Of a stretch of DNA of 35,759 bases, positions 7,427-16,649 are shown piece by piece (the stretch's first letter is position 1; the number at the start of each line of letters is the position of its first letter). A program made the translations under genes and the position numbers. The stretch comes from Betaproteobacteria bacterium (lineage in GTDB: Bacteria; Verrucomicrobiota; Verrucomicrobiia; Methylacidiphilales; UBA1321): positions 1 to 35,759 of the forward strand of contig CAJCIA010000179.1 in the NCBI GenBank assembly GCA_903970275.1, in the 5' to 3' direction. Below the pieces are notes generated by a model that was not told the origin of the DNA, did no database searches, and saw only the letters and a program-made list of their open reading frames with translations.

Positions 7427-7495
7427 TTACCCAGCCGACAATGCCACGAGCACGAAGCCGCACAAACCTGTCCCACCCAACCACCACCAGTCCCA

Positions 7496-9376
7496 TCACC
7501 GCAGCCGCACCAAATACCAATGATCGGTCTCGAACGTCTTCAGCGGAAAGTCGGTCGACGCCACCACGGTGCCGGGCCACTTCGCCAGGAAACCGTCGAT
7601 CGTGAGCCCATCGTCATGGGCCAGGAAATTGCCGCTCACCGCAACGTAGTGGATCCCCTGCTGCTGCGCGGTTGCCGCCGTGTCGCGTGGTAAATGAAGC
7701 TCCACCACCTCGCGCGAGCCAAAGGGCAGCCAGAGCGAGGTGCCCGGAATATCGTCGCCCTCGATCAGCCCGACTCGTCGTTCCGAGGGCGGAATGGCAG
7801 TCCGCAGCACACGCAACGCGTCGTAGTGCACCGCCCGCAGCGCCTCGTTCTTCTCCCAGCCTTCCGCGACGCCGACCGGTGCGTGCGCGGCTTGCAACGC
7901 TGCCGCGACCAGCCGCGGCGGAAGCAGCGGCCGGCCGGGCGTGATTGCCACCATCACTAGCGCCATTAATAGCGTGAGATAGGCGAAGCCACGCCACACC
8001 GCTCTCCGCGTCAGCCGACCATCAAACGGCACCAAAGCCATCAGCGCGCCGGAGGTAAGCAGATAGTACGGCGCCATCAGGCGCGGTGAGCCCTCGCTGG
8101 CCAGCTTGCCCATCAGGACGAGCCACGAGCCCGCTATTCCGAGAGCGATCCAGCGTGTGGCGCGCGGAATTGTCGGCCGCTCTCCCCGCGCCGCGGCCCG
8201 GCATCCATACAGCAGCGCCAGCAGCACAAAAAACGAGGCGCCTAGCCCAAACGAGCACGACTCCTCCAGCATCAATGCCGGCGACCGTGGGGAAAAGCGG
8301 GGGAATTCCTTCGCCAGTACATCCTGGAGGTGGCCGGAAAAGGGGTGCCACAGAATTTCGTGCGGCAGAAAGGGAGGCGAGAAATTCGAAACCGCCGTCA
8401 TGATGCCGGTGCCAAGCAGGCCCAGCAGCGGATTTTTGATCTTCATGCCTTCCCAGTCGGTGGGATCGCCGGCGTAGTCGCCCGTGAAGTGATAATTCAG
8501 CGCCATGATGACCGCCGCGGAAACCAGCAGGCCGATCAGCGAGGCGCCAGCCAGCACACCCCAGCCGCGCGCATCGTGCGGGAAGCGGCGCCAGCTCAAA
8601 GCCACCAGCACCAGCCAGGGCAGGACGAGCGGAATGTTGGAAGCCTTCGCGTCCGTCAGCAAGGCCGCGGACAAAATCGCCAGGCTCATCGCCACCACGG
8701 AACCGCTCCGCGCCTGGCCCGCGTAATGGAAGGCGGCCAGGAGATAAACGCAGCAGAACATGTCGTTGCCCAGCCCGCCGGCTTCGAGCGCATAGCAAAG
8801 TCCCGCCGGCAGCACCCACATCGACCACCACGCCACTCGTCCGTTCACCCCCAGGGTGCGAAAGACCGAAAACACCAGCCCCGGCAGCATCACGTAAGAG
8901 ACGAGGTTGATCAGGAAGAAGGGCCGGTCCGTGTGGAACAAAACGAAGATCGGCGCCATCAGCCACTCGAAGCCCGGCGCGCTGAAGTTCTCCCGCAGAT
9001 TGGTTGAGTCGATCCAGTACCAATGATGCGCCCACCACCAGTGGAGCAGCCGCGTCGCGCGATAGGTCAGGTAATCGAAATTGTCGCCGTGGTGGCCCAG
9101 CCCCTCCGCCAGGGAGATAAGCACGAGCAGCAGCCAGAGCTTGGGGGCGAGCCGGCGATACGTCGATCGGCGCAGGAGGAAGAGCGGGCGTTGCGCCGCG
9201 ACTAGCCAGTAACGGCGGCTGAAGAAAAGACCCGCGGCAAAGAGCACCAGGGCCGCGCCGTAGCCGGCCCGGTCCAAATGCCCGAGGATCGACAGACCCC
9301 AGCCGCAAAGTGTGCACCAGGCGGACCACAAGATCCAAACCGCGAGCCAATCGCTCCGCCACCGAGGGCGGTTCAT
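7496..9376 (-). CDS. Large GT-C-like polytopic membrane protein
   Basis: This 626-residue protein has about eleven to twelve hydrophobic helices over residues 8-490 and a soluble C-terminal domain of about 120 residues ([20 protein letters not shown] onwards). The first large loop contains [20 protein letters not shown] and [13 protein letters not shown]; the Asp-containing loop after the first helices, followed by Arg/Tyr, is typical of GT39/PMT-like GT-C enzymes. Its start overlaps the stop of the upstream glycosyltransferase (9373-9376, ATGA), so the two are translationally coupled. A role in moving a sugar from a lipid-phosphate donor to a surface acceptor is inferred from that coupling. 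The acceptor is unknown. Confidence 0.65.
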   Translation of the reverse strand: MNRPRWRSDWLAVWILWSAWCTLCGWGLSILGHLDRAGYGAALVLFAAGLFFSRRYWLVAAQRPLFLLRRSTYRRLAPKLWLLLVLISLAEGLGHHGDNFDYLTYRATRLLHWWWAHHWYWIDSTNLRENFSAPGFEWLMAPIFVLFHTDRPFFLINLVSYVMLPGLVFSVFRTLGVNGRVAWWSMWVLPAGLCYALEAGGLGNDMFCCVYLLAAFHYAGQARSGSVVAMSLAILSAALLTDAKASNIPLVLPWLVLVALSWRRFPHDARGWGVLAGASLIGLLVSAAVIMALNYHFTGDYAGDPTDWEGMKIKNPLLGLLGTGIMTAVSNFSPPFLPHEILWHPFSGHLQDVLAKEFPRFSPRSPALMLEESCSFGLGASFFVLLALLYGCRAAARGERPTIPRATRWIALGIAGSWLVLMGKLASEGSPRLMAPYYLLTSGALMALVPFDGRLTRRAVWRGFAYLTLLMALVMVAITPGRPLLPPRLVAAALQAAHAPVGVAEGWEKNEALRAVHYDALRVLRTAIPPSERRVGLIEGDDIPGTSLWLPFGSREVVELHLPRDTAATAQQQGIHYVAVSGNFLAHDDGLTIDGFLAKWPGTVVASTDFPLKTFETDHWYLVRLR

Positions 9377-10095
9377 GGACGAAAAAGATTATACCGCAGG
9401 ATGGCAATCAGGGCGGAGACGCCGTCGCGCCAGCCAATCTTTTTTCCTTCCTCGTAGGTGCGGCCATAATAGGACACGGCCACTTCATAGATGCGCAGGG
9501 AGGGCTTGATATGGGCCACCTTGGCCGTGATCTCCGGCTCGAACCCGAAGCGGTTTTCCTCGATGCGGATCTGCTGGATGATCTCCCGCCGGAAGGCCTT
9601 GTAGCACGTCTCCATGTCGGTGAGATTCAGATTGGAAAGCATGTTGGAAAGCATGGTGAGGAAATAGTTCCCGACCGAATGCCAATAATAGAGAACGCGG
9701 TGCGCCTCGGCGCCGAGGAAGCGGGAGCCGAAGACCACGTCCGCCCGGCCGCTCAGGATTGGGCGCAACAGTCGCGGATACTCGGTGGGGTCGTACTCCA
9801 GGTCGGCATCCTGGACGATCACGATGGGCGCCGTCGCCTTGGAAAATCCCGTGCGCAGCGCGGCGCCCTTGCCTTGGTTGACCTCATGCGTGAAGACTCG
9901 CAAGCGCGAGTCGCTCGGCGCGATCTCCTGCAAGACGCTCCAAGTGTCGTCGCTGGAGCAGTCGTTGACGATGATCAGCTCCGCCACTTCCGGCTGAGCG
10001 AGCACCCGCTCGATGATCTCAAGGACGGTGCGGCCCTCGTTGTAAACCGGCATGACGACAGAGAGGCAGCGCGAGGCGTCGATCGGAGCGGTCAT
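9373..10095 (-). CDS. GT2 glycosyltransferase, polyprenyl-phosphate sugar synthase (DPM1)-like
   Basis: Members of this group transfer a sugar from a nucleotide donor to polyprenyl phosphate. The 240-residue protein is the right size for a DPM1-like enzyme with no membrane tail. It has [20 protein letters not shown] at the N-terminus, [11 protein letters not shown] (the first acidic site), [10 protein letters not shown] (about residues 75-84), and [20 protein letters not shown] with the DAD metal motif. Later come FGSRFLG and [13 protein letters not shown], both typical of the DPM/DPG-synthase-like subgroup. It ends in the ATGA overlap with the 626-residue membrane protein, which would be a logical user of its lipid-linked product. 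The sugar is unknown. Confidence 0.85.
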   Translation of the reverse strand: MTAPIDASRCLSVVMPVYNEGRTVLEIIERVLAQPEVAELIIVNDCSSDDTWSVLQEIAPSDSRLRVFTHEVNQGKGAALRTGFSKATAPIVIVQDADLEYDPTEYPRLLRPILSGRADVVFGSRFLGAEAHRVLYYWHSVGNYFLTMLSNMLSNLNLTDMETCYKAFRREIIQQIRIEENRFGFEPEITAKVAHIKPSLRIYEVAVSYYGRTYEEGKKIGWRDGVSALIAILRYNLFRP

Positions 10096-10111
10096 GGGAA
10101 AGGGCCTACGT

Positions 10112-11236
10112 TTAGCTGCCCGACGGGGCGGTGCCTAGCAACGTTTCACCGCGCCGCGTGAAATACGGATGATGCTGGAGGTAGGTGCGCAATTCTCGCA
10201 GGACGATGGCCGGGCTCAACTGGGTCAGGCAATAAGCTTCCGGAAAATGGCAGTAGTCCAGGCACGGCCGGTACGGGCAGATGTCGCGCATGATCACAAG
10301 GCTGTCAGGTGAAAAGGGCCGGAACTTCGAGGGCTCGCCCGTGCCGAACAACGTCGCCACCGGCACGCCCAGCGCGGCGGCCACATGCCCCAGGCCGCTG
10401 TCATTGGCGATCAACAAGCGGGCATGGCTCAGCGACGCCTTCAACTCGCCCAGCGTCAGGCCGCTCAGCACGTGATCGGCCAGGACGACCAAATCCTGGC
10501 CGTAGCCATCCACGTCCGGATAAAGCGCCAGTTGAAAGTCGAACTCGGACCGCAGCTTGGTGATCAGCTCACGCAGGTAACGTTCCGGCCAGCGTCGCAC
10601 CGCGATGCGTGCGCCGCAATGCAGGGCCAGGACGGGTCGGCCGTCCCGGGCGAAGCGCTCACGAAAGCGCTCCTTCAACGCGGCCTCCGCGCCCAGCCGG
10701 GGCGGCAAGGTCGGCGCCGTTGGACTCACCTGCCGCTGAATCGTCCACCAATCCTCCACCCGATGCTTTTCCGCCGGCGGCTCGGGCAGCGGTTCGTTCA
10801 GGAACCAGAGGCTGTACCGCGTCCGAAATCCCACCCGGCGCGGAATGCCCGCCAGCCACATCATCAGGTGATCGCGCGGATCGCTCCGGCCGGACACGGC
10901 CACGTCAAATCGCTCGCTCCGCATCGCGCGCCAGACGCGCCAGAGTTCTCGCCACGGCCAGCGCCAGAGCCGGTACTTGCCGTAAAACACCGTCCACGGC
11001 GCATCGAAGATGATCCAACGCACCTGCGGATAATCCTCTTCCAGCAGGAGCCGGGTGGTTGCCTTGCAGGCCACGAATACCTGCGCGCCCTCTGCCAAAA
11101 GGCCCTCCAGGACAGGGGTCATCATGGTGGCATCGCCGATGTGCCAGAGTTCCAGCACGAGGCACTTGCCCGGATTTTGCGACTGCGTTCTCGCCCCGGG
11201 CGAGAAAGGGGGCGTGCTCAAGGCGGCGGAATCCAT
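10112..11236 (-). CDS. GT9 glycosyltransferase (ADP-heptose:LPS heptosyltransferase-like)
   Basis: GT9 enzymes add heptose or related sugars to lipopolysaccharide core. The protein is about 374 residues from ATG 11234-11236. It has [22 protein letters not shown] near the N-terminus, the family's 'GD-L--TP-L--L' segment, then [19 protein letters not shown] (nucleotide-sugar region) and [22 protein letters not shown] near the C-terminus, a GT9 hallmark. A Cys-rich tail ([18 protein letters not shown]) is unusual and might bind metal. An in-frame start at 11317 would add 27 residues with no family character and leave only 23 bases to the divergent epimerase gene, so I prefer 11236. It lies 16 bases upstream of the GT2 gene. 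Confidence 0.82.
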   Translation of the reverse strand: MDSAALSTPPFSPGARTQSQNPGKCLVLELWHIGDATMMTPVLEGLLAEGAQVFVACKATTRLLLEEDYPQVRWIIFDAPWTVFYGKYRLWRWPWRELWRVWRAMRSERFDVAVSGRSDPRDHLMMWLAGIPRRVGFRTRYSLWFLNEPLPEPPAEKHRVEDWWTIQRQVSPTAPTLPPRLGAEAALKERFRERFARDGRPVLALHCGARIAVRRWPERYLRELITKLRSEFDFQLALYPDVDGYGQDLVVLADHVLSGLTLGELKASLSHARLLIANDSGLGHVAAALGVPVATLFGTGEPSKFRPFSPDSLVIMRDICPYRPCLDYCHFPEAYCLTQLSPAIVLRELRTYLQHHPYFTRRGETLLGTAPSGS

Positions 11237-11262
11237 GAAGGCCGGGGCTGGATTAAACCTCG

Positions 11263-11290
11263 TTGCTACCGCGCACGACTCCTGTACTAT
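11263..11290 (+). promoter_or_regulatory. Candidate sigma-70-type promoter for the epimerase gene
   Basis: TTGCTA (11263-11268) and TACTAT (11285-11290) are 16 bases apart, each matching four of six consensus positions. Transcription would start near 11297 and give a leader of about 44 bases to ATG 11341. No Shine-Dalgarno is seen in the leader. Confidence 0.3.
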
Positions 11291-11340
11291 CTCCTTCCTT
11301 TTCGTCCCCACAACCATAAAAGAAAAACCTTTCGAATTGT

Positions 11341-12324
11341 ATGCCTGACCTCCAGCAACCCATCGTCGTCTGTGGCGCAGGCGGATTCATCGGCGGTCAC
11401 CTGGTGGCGCATCTGCGGCAGGCCGGCGCTACGCGCGTACGTGCGGTGGATCTCAAGCCGGTGGACGAGTGGTACCAGAAGTTCGACGATGTGGAGAACC
11501 TCTCGCTCGACCTGCAGCGCCTCGACACCTGCCAGCAGGCGGTGAAGGGCGCCCACACCGTCTACAACCTGGCGGCCGACATGGGCGGCATGGGCTTCAT
11601 CGAGCTGAACAAGGGCCTGTGCATGCTGACGGTGCTCATCAACACGCACCTGCTCATGGCCGCGCGCGAGGCCGCCGTGCAGCGCTACTTTTACAGTTCC
11701 TCCGCCTGCGTTTATGCGGCGGATAAGCAAGTCGACGCCGATGTTTCCGGCCTCAAGGAAAGCGACGCCTATCCTGCGCAGCCCGAGGATGGATACGGCT
11801 GGGAGAAACTCTTCAGCGAGCGGATGTGCCGCCATTTCCGCGAGGACTTCGGTCTGGCGACGCGCATTGCGCGTTATCATAACGTCTATGGCCCCATTGG
11901 CACCTACGAGGGCGGTCGCGAAAAAGCGCCGAGCGCGATCTGCCGCAAGGTGATCGCCGCGAAGCTCAGCGGCAATCACGAGATCGAGATCTGGGGCGAT
12001 GGCCGTCAAACCCGCAGCTTCATGTACATCGACGACTGCGTGCACGGCTCGAACCTGCTTCTCGACAGCGATTTTGTGGAGCCGATCAATGTGGGCAGCA
12101 GCCAAAAGGTGACGATCAACCAACTGGTCGACATCGCGGAGGATATCGCCGGCATTAAGCTGAAGCGCCGCTACAAGCTCGACGCGCCCAAGGGGGTCAA
12201 CGGCCGCAACAGCGATAACACGCTGATCAAGGAGGTTCTTGGCTGGGAGCCCTCCATCCGCCTCGAAGACGGTCTTGAGAAGACCTATCGCTGGATTTAC
12301 GACGAGATCACGCGCAAAGCGTGA
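11341..12324 (+). CDS. GDP-mannose 3,5-epimerase-like SDR sugar epimerase
   Basis: The plant enzyme GME converts GDP-D-mannose to GDP-L-galactose and GDP-L-gulose. The 327-residue protein is an extended SDR: the NAD-binding GAGGFIGG is at 12-19, and YNLAADMGGMGFIELNKG at about 75-92 is strikingly GME-like. SSSACVY contains Cys123, DGYGWEK contains Tyr152 and Lys156, and GREKAPSA contains Lys195. These correspond to plant Cys145, Tyr174/Lys178 and Lys217. GRNSDNTLIKEVLGWEP near 288-304 includes Arg289, matching plant Arg306. All catalytic positions I can recall are kept. It probably supplies a nucleotide sugar for the surrounding glycosyltransferases. A related GDP-mannose epimerase with a different product is the main alternative. 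Confidence 0.85.
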   Translation: MPDLQQPIVVCGAGGFIGGHLVAHLRQAGATRVRAVDLKPVDEWYQKFDDVENLSLDLQRLDTCQQAVKGAHTVYNLAADMGGMGFIELNKGLCMLTVLINTHLLMAAREAAVQRYFYSSSACVYAADKQVDADVSGLKESDAYPAQPEDGYGWEKLFSERMCRHFREDFGLATRIARYHNVYGPIGTYEGGREKAPSAICRKVIAAKLSGNHEIEIWGDGRQTRSFMYIDDCVHGSNLLLDSDFVEPINVGSSQKVTINQLVDIAEDIAGIKLKRRYKLDAPKGVNGRNSDNTLIKEVLGWEPSIRLEDGLEKTYRWIYDEITRKA

Positions 12325-12367
12325 TCTGCAGTGTGGCGGGTAGAGAACCGCGAGTTGCTCAGGGCTC

Positions 12368-13936
12368 TTACGCCGGGACCGGGAGCTTGGTCCGTTCCGG
12401 ATCAAACGGAACCATTCGACTGTAGACCGTCGGTCGGTATCCGAACTTTTCCAAGCGGTTCAGGTGGACCCAAACCGCGGCGTACGCGCACGTGCTGGGA
12501 AAGAAACTGATGATGGCCCCGAAAACGGTGAGGAAGGAAAAGACACTCCCGGTCACATTGACGAAGAGCCAGATCTTCAGGGGAAAGAGCGACGAACCAC
12601 GATCGGCCGTTTGGCTGAACACCATCTTGCCGGAAACCCAGATCAAACCGAAGGCAAGGATCGACAAGAGTCCGCACCCAATGAACCCGGTCCCGTCATA
12701 CGCGCTGATCCACCCCGTGTGAAACATCTTGGCCGAGAGAAAGAGCTTGGTTCCATAGTAGCCGTCCTCGGTCTCATGAGTCTGAGCCAAAAACGTATAG
12801 CGCTCAAAGTCCGCGGCCTCGTAGGTAATCCCATTACCGAGCCAGGGACTCTTGCCCGCTTCTTCCTTGAGGTAAACATTGCGAATCCGCTCCCGGAATT
12901 CGTTGGAGGATTGAGTGCTGCTTACGGCTGTCGGATCCCAGTCCCCCGGCAAGAAGGACAAGGTTCTCTGGGCCGTTTCCGGCAGTTGAACGAGATGGCT
13001 GTTTTGCAGGGCAACGGCCAAGGCGATGATCCCAATGAGTGGTGGCGCCAGAGTCAGCGCGCGCCAGGAGGAATGGCACCAGACCGCAAGCCCAAACATC
13101 AGGACAAACGAAACAAATTCGCTTCGGAATCCGCCGCTGACAACGAACCATGAACAGACGGCCGCCAGTATGGCGATCCACCAGCGATCCGGCCGCCACC
13201 ACGTGTGAATGGGGAAATAGCAAAGCAGAAAAATCACCACCGCCGCGCCGATCTGCGCCAGACTGCCGCTGCGAACAACGTCGGCAGTTCCCCCGACCAC
13301 GTCCACGATGTAAGCATCGATGTTGATGTTATCCGTGAAGAGGTAGAAAAACTCCGCCGTTTTGGGTAGGTAGGTCGTCATCACGCTTGGGAATCCAGTG
13401 ACCACCAGCGCTGTGATGCAAAAAACGGGCGTGAGCGAAAACAGCCGCGCGGAAGGACTGTTGAGGCTGACCGCGCAGACAAAGGCGATGGCAGCCACCA
13501 GGATATCCACGACGCCCCGCCCGCCTTCGCGGCCGCCGCCCGACAGGCCAAGGCTGATATGCGGATCGTGCGCGAAAATAATCCCCGCAAAGAGCATGAT
13601 GGGTACGAAAAAATAAAGCGGCCCGGTGAGAACGACTTTGCGCCGGAGGGCCGCGTAAGCGATCAGGTAGTAGATGACCACCGCCGCCGCCCCGAATTCC
13701 AAGCCGCTCGGCTTTCCGGGAATCAGCTTCAAGTCGCCTGCCAGGTACAGGCCGACCAAGGGCGCGATGCATAGCATGTCCCGCGCGATCCCGAACATGA
13801 AGACAACCAAAGCCAACCCCGCCACGATCAGGATCGGCAGCTCGTTCTGCCGAACCAGTGAAAAGGCCAGGTAGGGACCGAGGATGATCCCCCCCATCCA
13901 AATCAGGAAATTGATGATGGATCGCTCGGTCAGCAA
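12368..13936 (-). CDS. O-antigen ligase/polymerase-like membrane protein
   Basis: This 522-residue polytopic protein has about eleven to twelve membrane helices and a large loop in the second half (residues about 330-410, LPETAQRTLSFLPGDWDPTA to ETEDGYYGTKLFLSAKMFHTG). That loop carries His and Glu residues and lies between late helices, as in the Wzy/WaaL (O-antigen ligase) superfamily, and the helix before it ends in LQNSHLVQLP. Sequence conservation in this superfamily is low, so this is a topology-based call. The longest frame begins with TTG at 13934-13936; an ATG at the 14th codon (13895-13897) is a plausible alternative. It converges on the epimerase gene 43 bases away and would polymerise or ligate the glycan made by this cluster. 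Confidence 0.6.
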   Translation of the reverse strand: MLTERSIINFLIWMGGIILGPYLAFSLVRQNELPILIVAGLALVVFMFGIARDMLCIAPLVGLYLAGDLKLIPGKPSGLEFGAAAVVIYYLIAYAALRRKVVLTGPLYFFVPIMLFAGIIFAHDPHISLGLSGGGREGGRGVVDILVAAIAFVCAVSLNSPSARLFSLTPVFCITALVVTGFPSVMTTYLPKTAEFFYLFTDNINIDAYIVDVVGGTADVVRSGSLAQIGAAVVIFLLCYFPIHTWWRPDRWWIAILAAVCSWFVVSGGFRSEFVSFVLMFGLAVWCHSSWRALTLAPPLIGIIALAVALQNSHLVQLPETAQRTLSFLPGDWDPTAVSSTQSSNEFRERIRNVYLKEEAGKSPWLGNGITYEAADFERYTFLAQTHETEDGYYGTKLFLSAKMFHTGWISAYDGTGFIGCGLLSILAFGLIWVSGKMVFSQTADRGSSLFPLKIWLFVNVTGSVFSFLTVFGAIISFFPSTCAYAAVWVHLNRLEKFGYRPTVYSRMVPFDPERTKLPVPA

Positions 13937-14060
13937 GGCGGTACCGGGGGGTAAGAGGCCAACTTATCCCTCGCGGGACCAGGAGCAAGCCCGAAGCTCC
14001 CCGCCGCCAGTTTGTGACTGGCGAAAGACCGGGAAGCCTCTAGCCTGAGCCCTCGTCATC

Positions 14061-14831
14061 ATGTCTGACCGTGTGAACGTCCTGGGAGTCGGCGTGAGTT
14101 CCCTCAACCTCCCGCTTGCGGTGGCGGCCATGGCCCGGGCCATTGAGCACCGCTCGAAGGGCTACATCTGCGTCACCGGCGTGCACGGCGTTTCCGAGGC
14201 GCAGGCGAATCCCGCCTTCCGCACCATCCTGAACCGCGCTTTCCTCAACACGCCGGATGGCATGCCCATGGTCTGGCTGGGCCGGTTGGCGGGCGAGAAG
14301 AGCATGGATCGCGTGTACGGGCCCGATCTCTTCCTGCAAGCCTGCCGCGTCTCGCTTCAAACCGGCTGGCGGCACTTCTTTTATGGCGGCGCGCCCGGGG
14401 CGGCGGAACTGCTGGCCGAAACGCTCCGGCGCCAGTTCCCCCATCTGCAGGTGGTGGGCTGTTACACGCCGCCCTTCCGCCCGCTCAACGAGCAGGAGCG
14501 GGAGCAATTGCGCGGGCAGGTCGCCGCGGCCCGACCGGACATCATCTGGGTGGGCCTGAGCACGCCCAAGCAGGAAATCTTCATGGCCGAGGCGCTGGGC
14601 TGGCTCGACACCACGCTTATGGTCGGCGTCGGTGCGGCGTTTGATCTCCTCAGCGGCCGCGTGCGGCAGGCGCCGCGCTGGATTCAACGGTGCGGGCTCG
14701 AATGGCTTTTCCGCCTCGTCCACGAACCGCGCCGGCTTTGGCGCCGCTATTTCAAAAACAATCCGCTTTTCATCGCGCGGCTCTTCCTGCAAAAAACGGG
14801 CCTGCGGCGTTATTCGCTGGAGGGAGCCTGA
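14061..14831 (+). CDS. WecG/TagA/CpsF-family glycosyltransferase (GT26)
   Basis: GT26 enzymes add an N-acetylmannosamine-type or similar sugar to a polyprenyl-diphosphate-linked intermediate at the inner face of the cytoplasmic membrane. The 256-residue protein starts VNVLGVGVSSLNL, then has FLNTPDGMPMVWLGRL with Asp66 at the catalytic Asp position described for TagA, HFFYGGAPGAAELLAE at about 111-126, and DIIWVGLSTPKQEIFMAE at about 160-177. GVGAAFDLLSGRVRQAPRW follows. The basic, aromatic C-terminal segment (LEWLFRLVHEPRRLWRRYFK) is the membrane-docking tail typical of the family. A GT2 gene follows after 13 bases in the same direction. Confidence 0.9.
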   Translation: MSDRVNVLGVGVSSLNLPLAVAAMARAIEHRSKGYICVTGVHGVSEAQANPAFRTILNRAFLNTPDGMPMVWLGRLAGEKSMDRVYGPDLFLQACRVSLQTGWRHFFYGGAPGAAELLAETLRRQFPHLQVVGCYTPPFRPLNEQEREQLRGQVAAARPDIIWVGLSTPKQEIFMAEALGWLDTTLMVGVGAAFDLLSGRVRQAPRWIQRCGLEWLFRLVHEPRRLWRRYFKNNPLFIARLFLQKTGLRRYSLEGA

Positions 14832-14844
14832 CCTTCGCTGACAA

Positions 14845-15735
14845 ATGGCGCGGTCCAAGACTCAATTGCTCGTGACCTCTCCCGAGACCATCACCATCTC
14901 TGTCGTCACGCCCAGCTACAAGCAGGCGGATTACCTGCGGCTCTGCGCCGCCTCAGTCGCGGATCAAAAAGGTGCCGGGCTCAAGGTCGAGCACATCGTG
15001 CAGGATAGCCTTTCCGGTCCCGACGTGGCGGAAGCTGTACGGCGCTTTCCCGAGATCCAGTTCATCAGCGAGAAGGATGAGGGGATGTACGACGCGATCA
15101 ACCGCGGCTGGGCGCGTGCCTCGGGCGATATTCTTTCCTGGCTTAATTGCGACGAGCAGTACCTGCCGGGAGCCCTCGCCCTCGTCGCCGATTATTTCCG
15201 CCAGCATCCCGAGACCGACATCCTCTTTGGCGACGCCGTCGTGATTGACGCAAAGGGCGATTACATCTGCAGCCGGCAGGTGCTCAAGCCGCAGCTTTAC
15301 CATACCTGGACGTGTCACCTGAACACCTTCACCTCCTCCATGTTTCTCCGGCGCGAGCTGCTGCGGGAGCGCGGCTTCCGGCTGGACCCGTATTGGAAGG
15401 ACGTGGGCGACGCCGCCCTGATCCGCGACCTGATCCTGGCCAAGGCCAACATGGCGGTGTGCAACAACTACCTGTCCACTTTTGTCGATAGCGGCGACAA
15501 TCGCAACCTCCAGCCTTGGGCGCGCAAGGAAAGCCTCGAGTTCTTCCAGCAAGCCCCCGGGTGGATGCGGCAGACCCGCTCGCTCTGGCGGCTGTTGCAC
15601 CGGGCGCGTCGCTGGATGAACGGTCACTATCGGCCCAAGCCGTTTGCCTACGAAATCTACACGCCCGGCAGCCCGCAGCGCCGCCTGCATATTGAAGTGC
15701 CGCGCCCCACATTCTTTTGGGAAACGCGGATGTAG
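14845..15735 (+). CDS. GT2 glycosyltransferase, WcaA-like
   Basis: This 296-residue cytoplasmic enzyme belongs to the inverting GT-A family 2. ISVVTPSYKQADYLRLCAAS lies near residues 17-36, HIVQDSLSGPD gives the first acidic site, and ISEKDEGMYDAINRGWARAS and ILSWLNCDEQYLPGAL carry the D-x-x-Y and the NCDE nucleotide/metal motif. FISEKD followed by GMYDAIN is characteristic of the colanic-acid WcaA/WcaE-like subgroup. The probable catalytic Asp is in FRLDPYWKDVGDAALIRDL near 189-206. It follows the GT26 gene by 13 bases, so the two probably act in sequence. Donor and acceptor sugars are not predictable. Confidence 0.85.
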   Translation: MARSKTQLLVTSPETITISVVTPSYKQADYLRLCAASVADQKGAGLKVEHIVQDSLSGPDVAEAVRRFPEIQFISEKDEGMYDAINRGWARASGDILSWLNCDEQYLPGALALVADYFRQHPETDILFGDAVVIDAKGDYICSRQVLKPQLYHTWTCHLNTFTSSMFLRRELLRERGFRLDPYWKDVGDAALIRDLILAKANMAVCNNYLSTFVDSGDNRNLQPWARKESLEFFQQAPGWMRQTRSLWRLLHRARRWMNGHYRPKPFAYEIYTPGSPQRRLHIEVPRPTFFWETRM

Positions 15736-15738
15736 GAT

Positions 15739-15899
15739 GGAAGGCGGATCAGGGCCAGCGCAAATGATCAAACGAGCAACTTGCGTGAGGTAGCCTTCGC
15801 CCGGAGGTCGACGGCTATCTTCGGTTTCGGCGGCGGATTTGGCCGCGGGCGCTCCAAAGAGTGGGCACCCTCAAACTTGAAGCACGCCGGTCCTCCTTA
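15739..15899. other. Convergent spacer with degenerate palindromic sequence
   Basis: No gene is visible between the GT2 gene and the EpsI-like gene. The stretch around 15790-15835 (GAGGTAGCC, then GAGGTCGACGGCTATC) resembles the 'GTAGC...GACGGCGGCTAC' arrangement of the 426-609 element but is degenerate. It may be a decayed repeat or a weak bidirectional terminator. Confidence 0.35.
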
Positions 15900-16649
15900 T
15901 CAAAGACCGATGCTGGGCTCGGTGGGCATTTCGGATTTTACGAAGGTGGGGACCGCCTCGCGGATGAAGGCTTTCAGGGCTTCCGACGTTTCCGCCTGCG
16001 AGCGGCCGCCCGGGACGAGGTTGTCGGTGACGTAGGCGGCGCAAATGATGTAGGACCAGCGCTGGTTGGAGCGGTGGACGATCAGGTCCCAATTCGTCAG
16101 CAGCACGCGCATGAAGCTGTAGGGAGTGGTCACGCTGCGGCCGACGTACCAGTAGTCGTAGCACATGATGAGCTGGGCGGGCGTGCCGTCGGTCTTGGTC
16201 ACCGGCCGCGTGAGGACGAGGGCGGTGATCTTGAGCAAGTGACCGGACTTGAGCTGGACGGGGACCACCCGGCTGTCGATCACGCTCCAGCCCTGGCCCG
16301 GCAGGCATCGTTCCGGCCGATGGATGCTGCGCTTTTCCCGGCCGCTGAGCACGATCTTGCAGAGGAAACGGTCCAGCCAATCCGTGGCAGGCATGTTGAA
16401 CGGACCGTAATTGCGCGACGCGAACTCGGTATCGGGCGGAAGGATTTCGTGCTCGGCCTGGCTGACGGGAACAGGCAGGCCTTCCAGCCCGGCGATCTCA
16501 ACGGGCAGGTCCATGTTCACGCCCACTTCGCCGGCGGACTTGGCCGGGGGGATGAGCCAGCAGGCGGTGACGGTCAGGGCCGCCAACACGAGAACGATGA
16601 CGCTGGCGCGTGGGGAAAGCGCCGGGGTGGGAGCGGGCAGCGTGGTCAT
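15900..16649 (-). CDS. EpsI-like exosortase-associated protein
   Basis: EpsI-domain proteins (DUF3485) accompany exosortases, as separate genes or as fusions, and are thought to act on the outer face of the membrane in exopolysaccharide/protein sorting. The 249-residue protein has one N-terminal membrane helix (about 14-35, SVIVLVLAALTVTACWLIPP). It then has a periplasmic domain with the family signature SIHRPERCLPGQGW at about 108-121, with its conserved Arg, Cys and Gly, and MCYDYWYVGRSVTT. I start it at ATG 16647-16649, which overlaps the exosortase stop as ATGA. An upstream in-frame start at 16694 would only add sequence inside the exosortase gene. Translational coupling supports a joint role. 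Confidence 0.87.
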   Translation of the reverse strand: MTTLPAPTPALSPRASVIVLVLAALTVTACWLIPPAKSAGEVGVNMDLPVEIAGLEGLPVPVSQAEHEILPPDTEFASRNYGPFNMPATDWLDRFLCKIVLSGREKRSIHRPERCLPGQGWSVIDSRVVPVQLKSGHLLKITALVLTRPVTKTDGTPAQLIMCYDYWYVGRSVTTPYSFMRVLLTNWDLIVHRSNQRWSYIICAAYVTDNLVPGGRSQAETSEALKAFIREAVPTFVKSEMPTEPSIGL

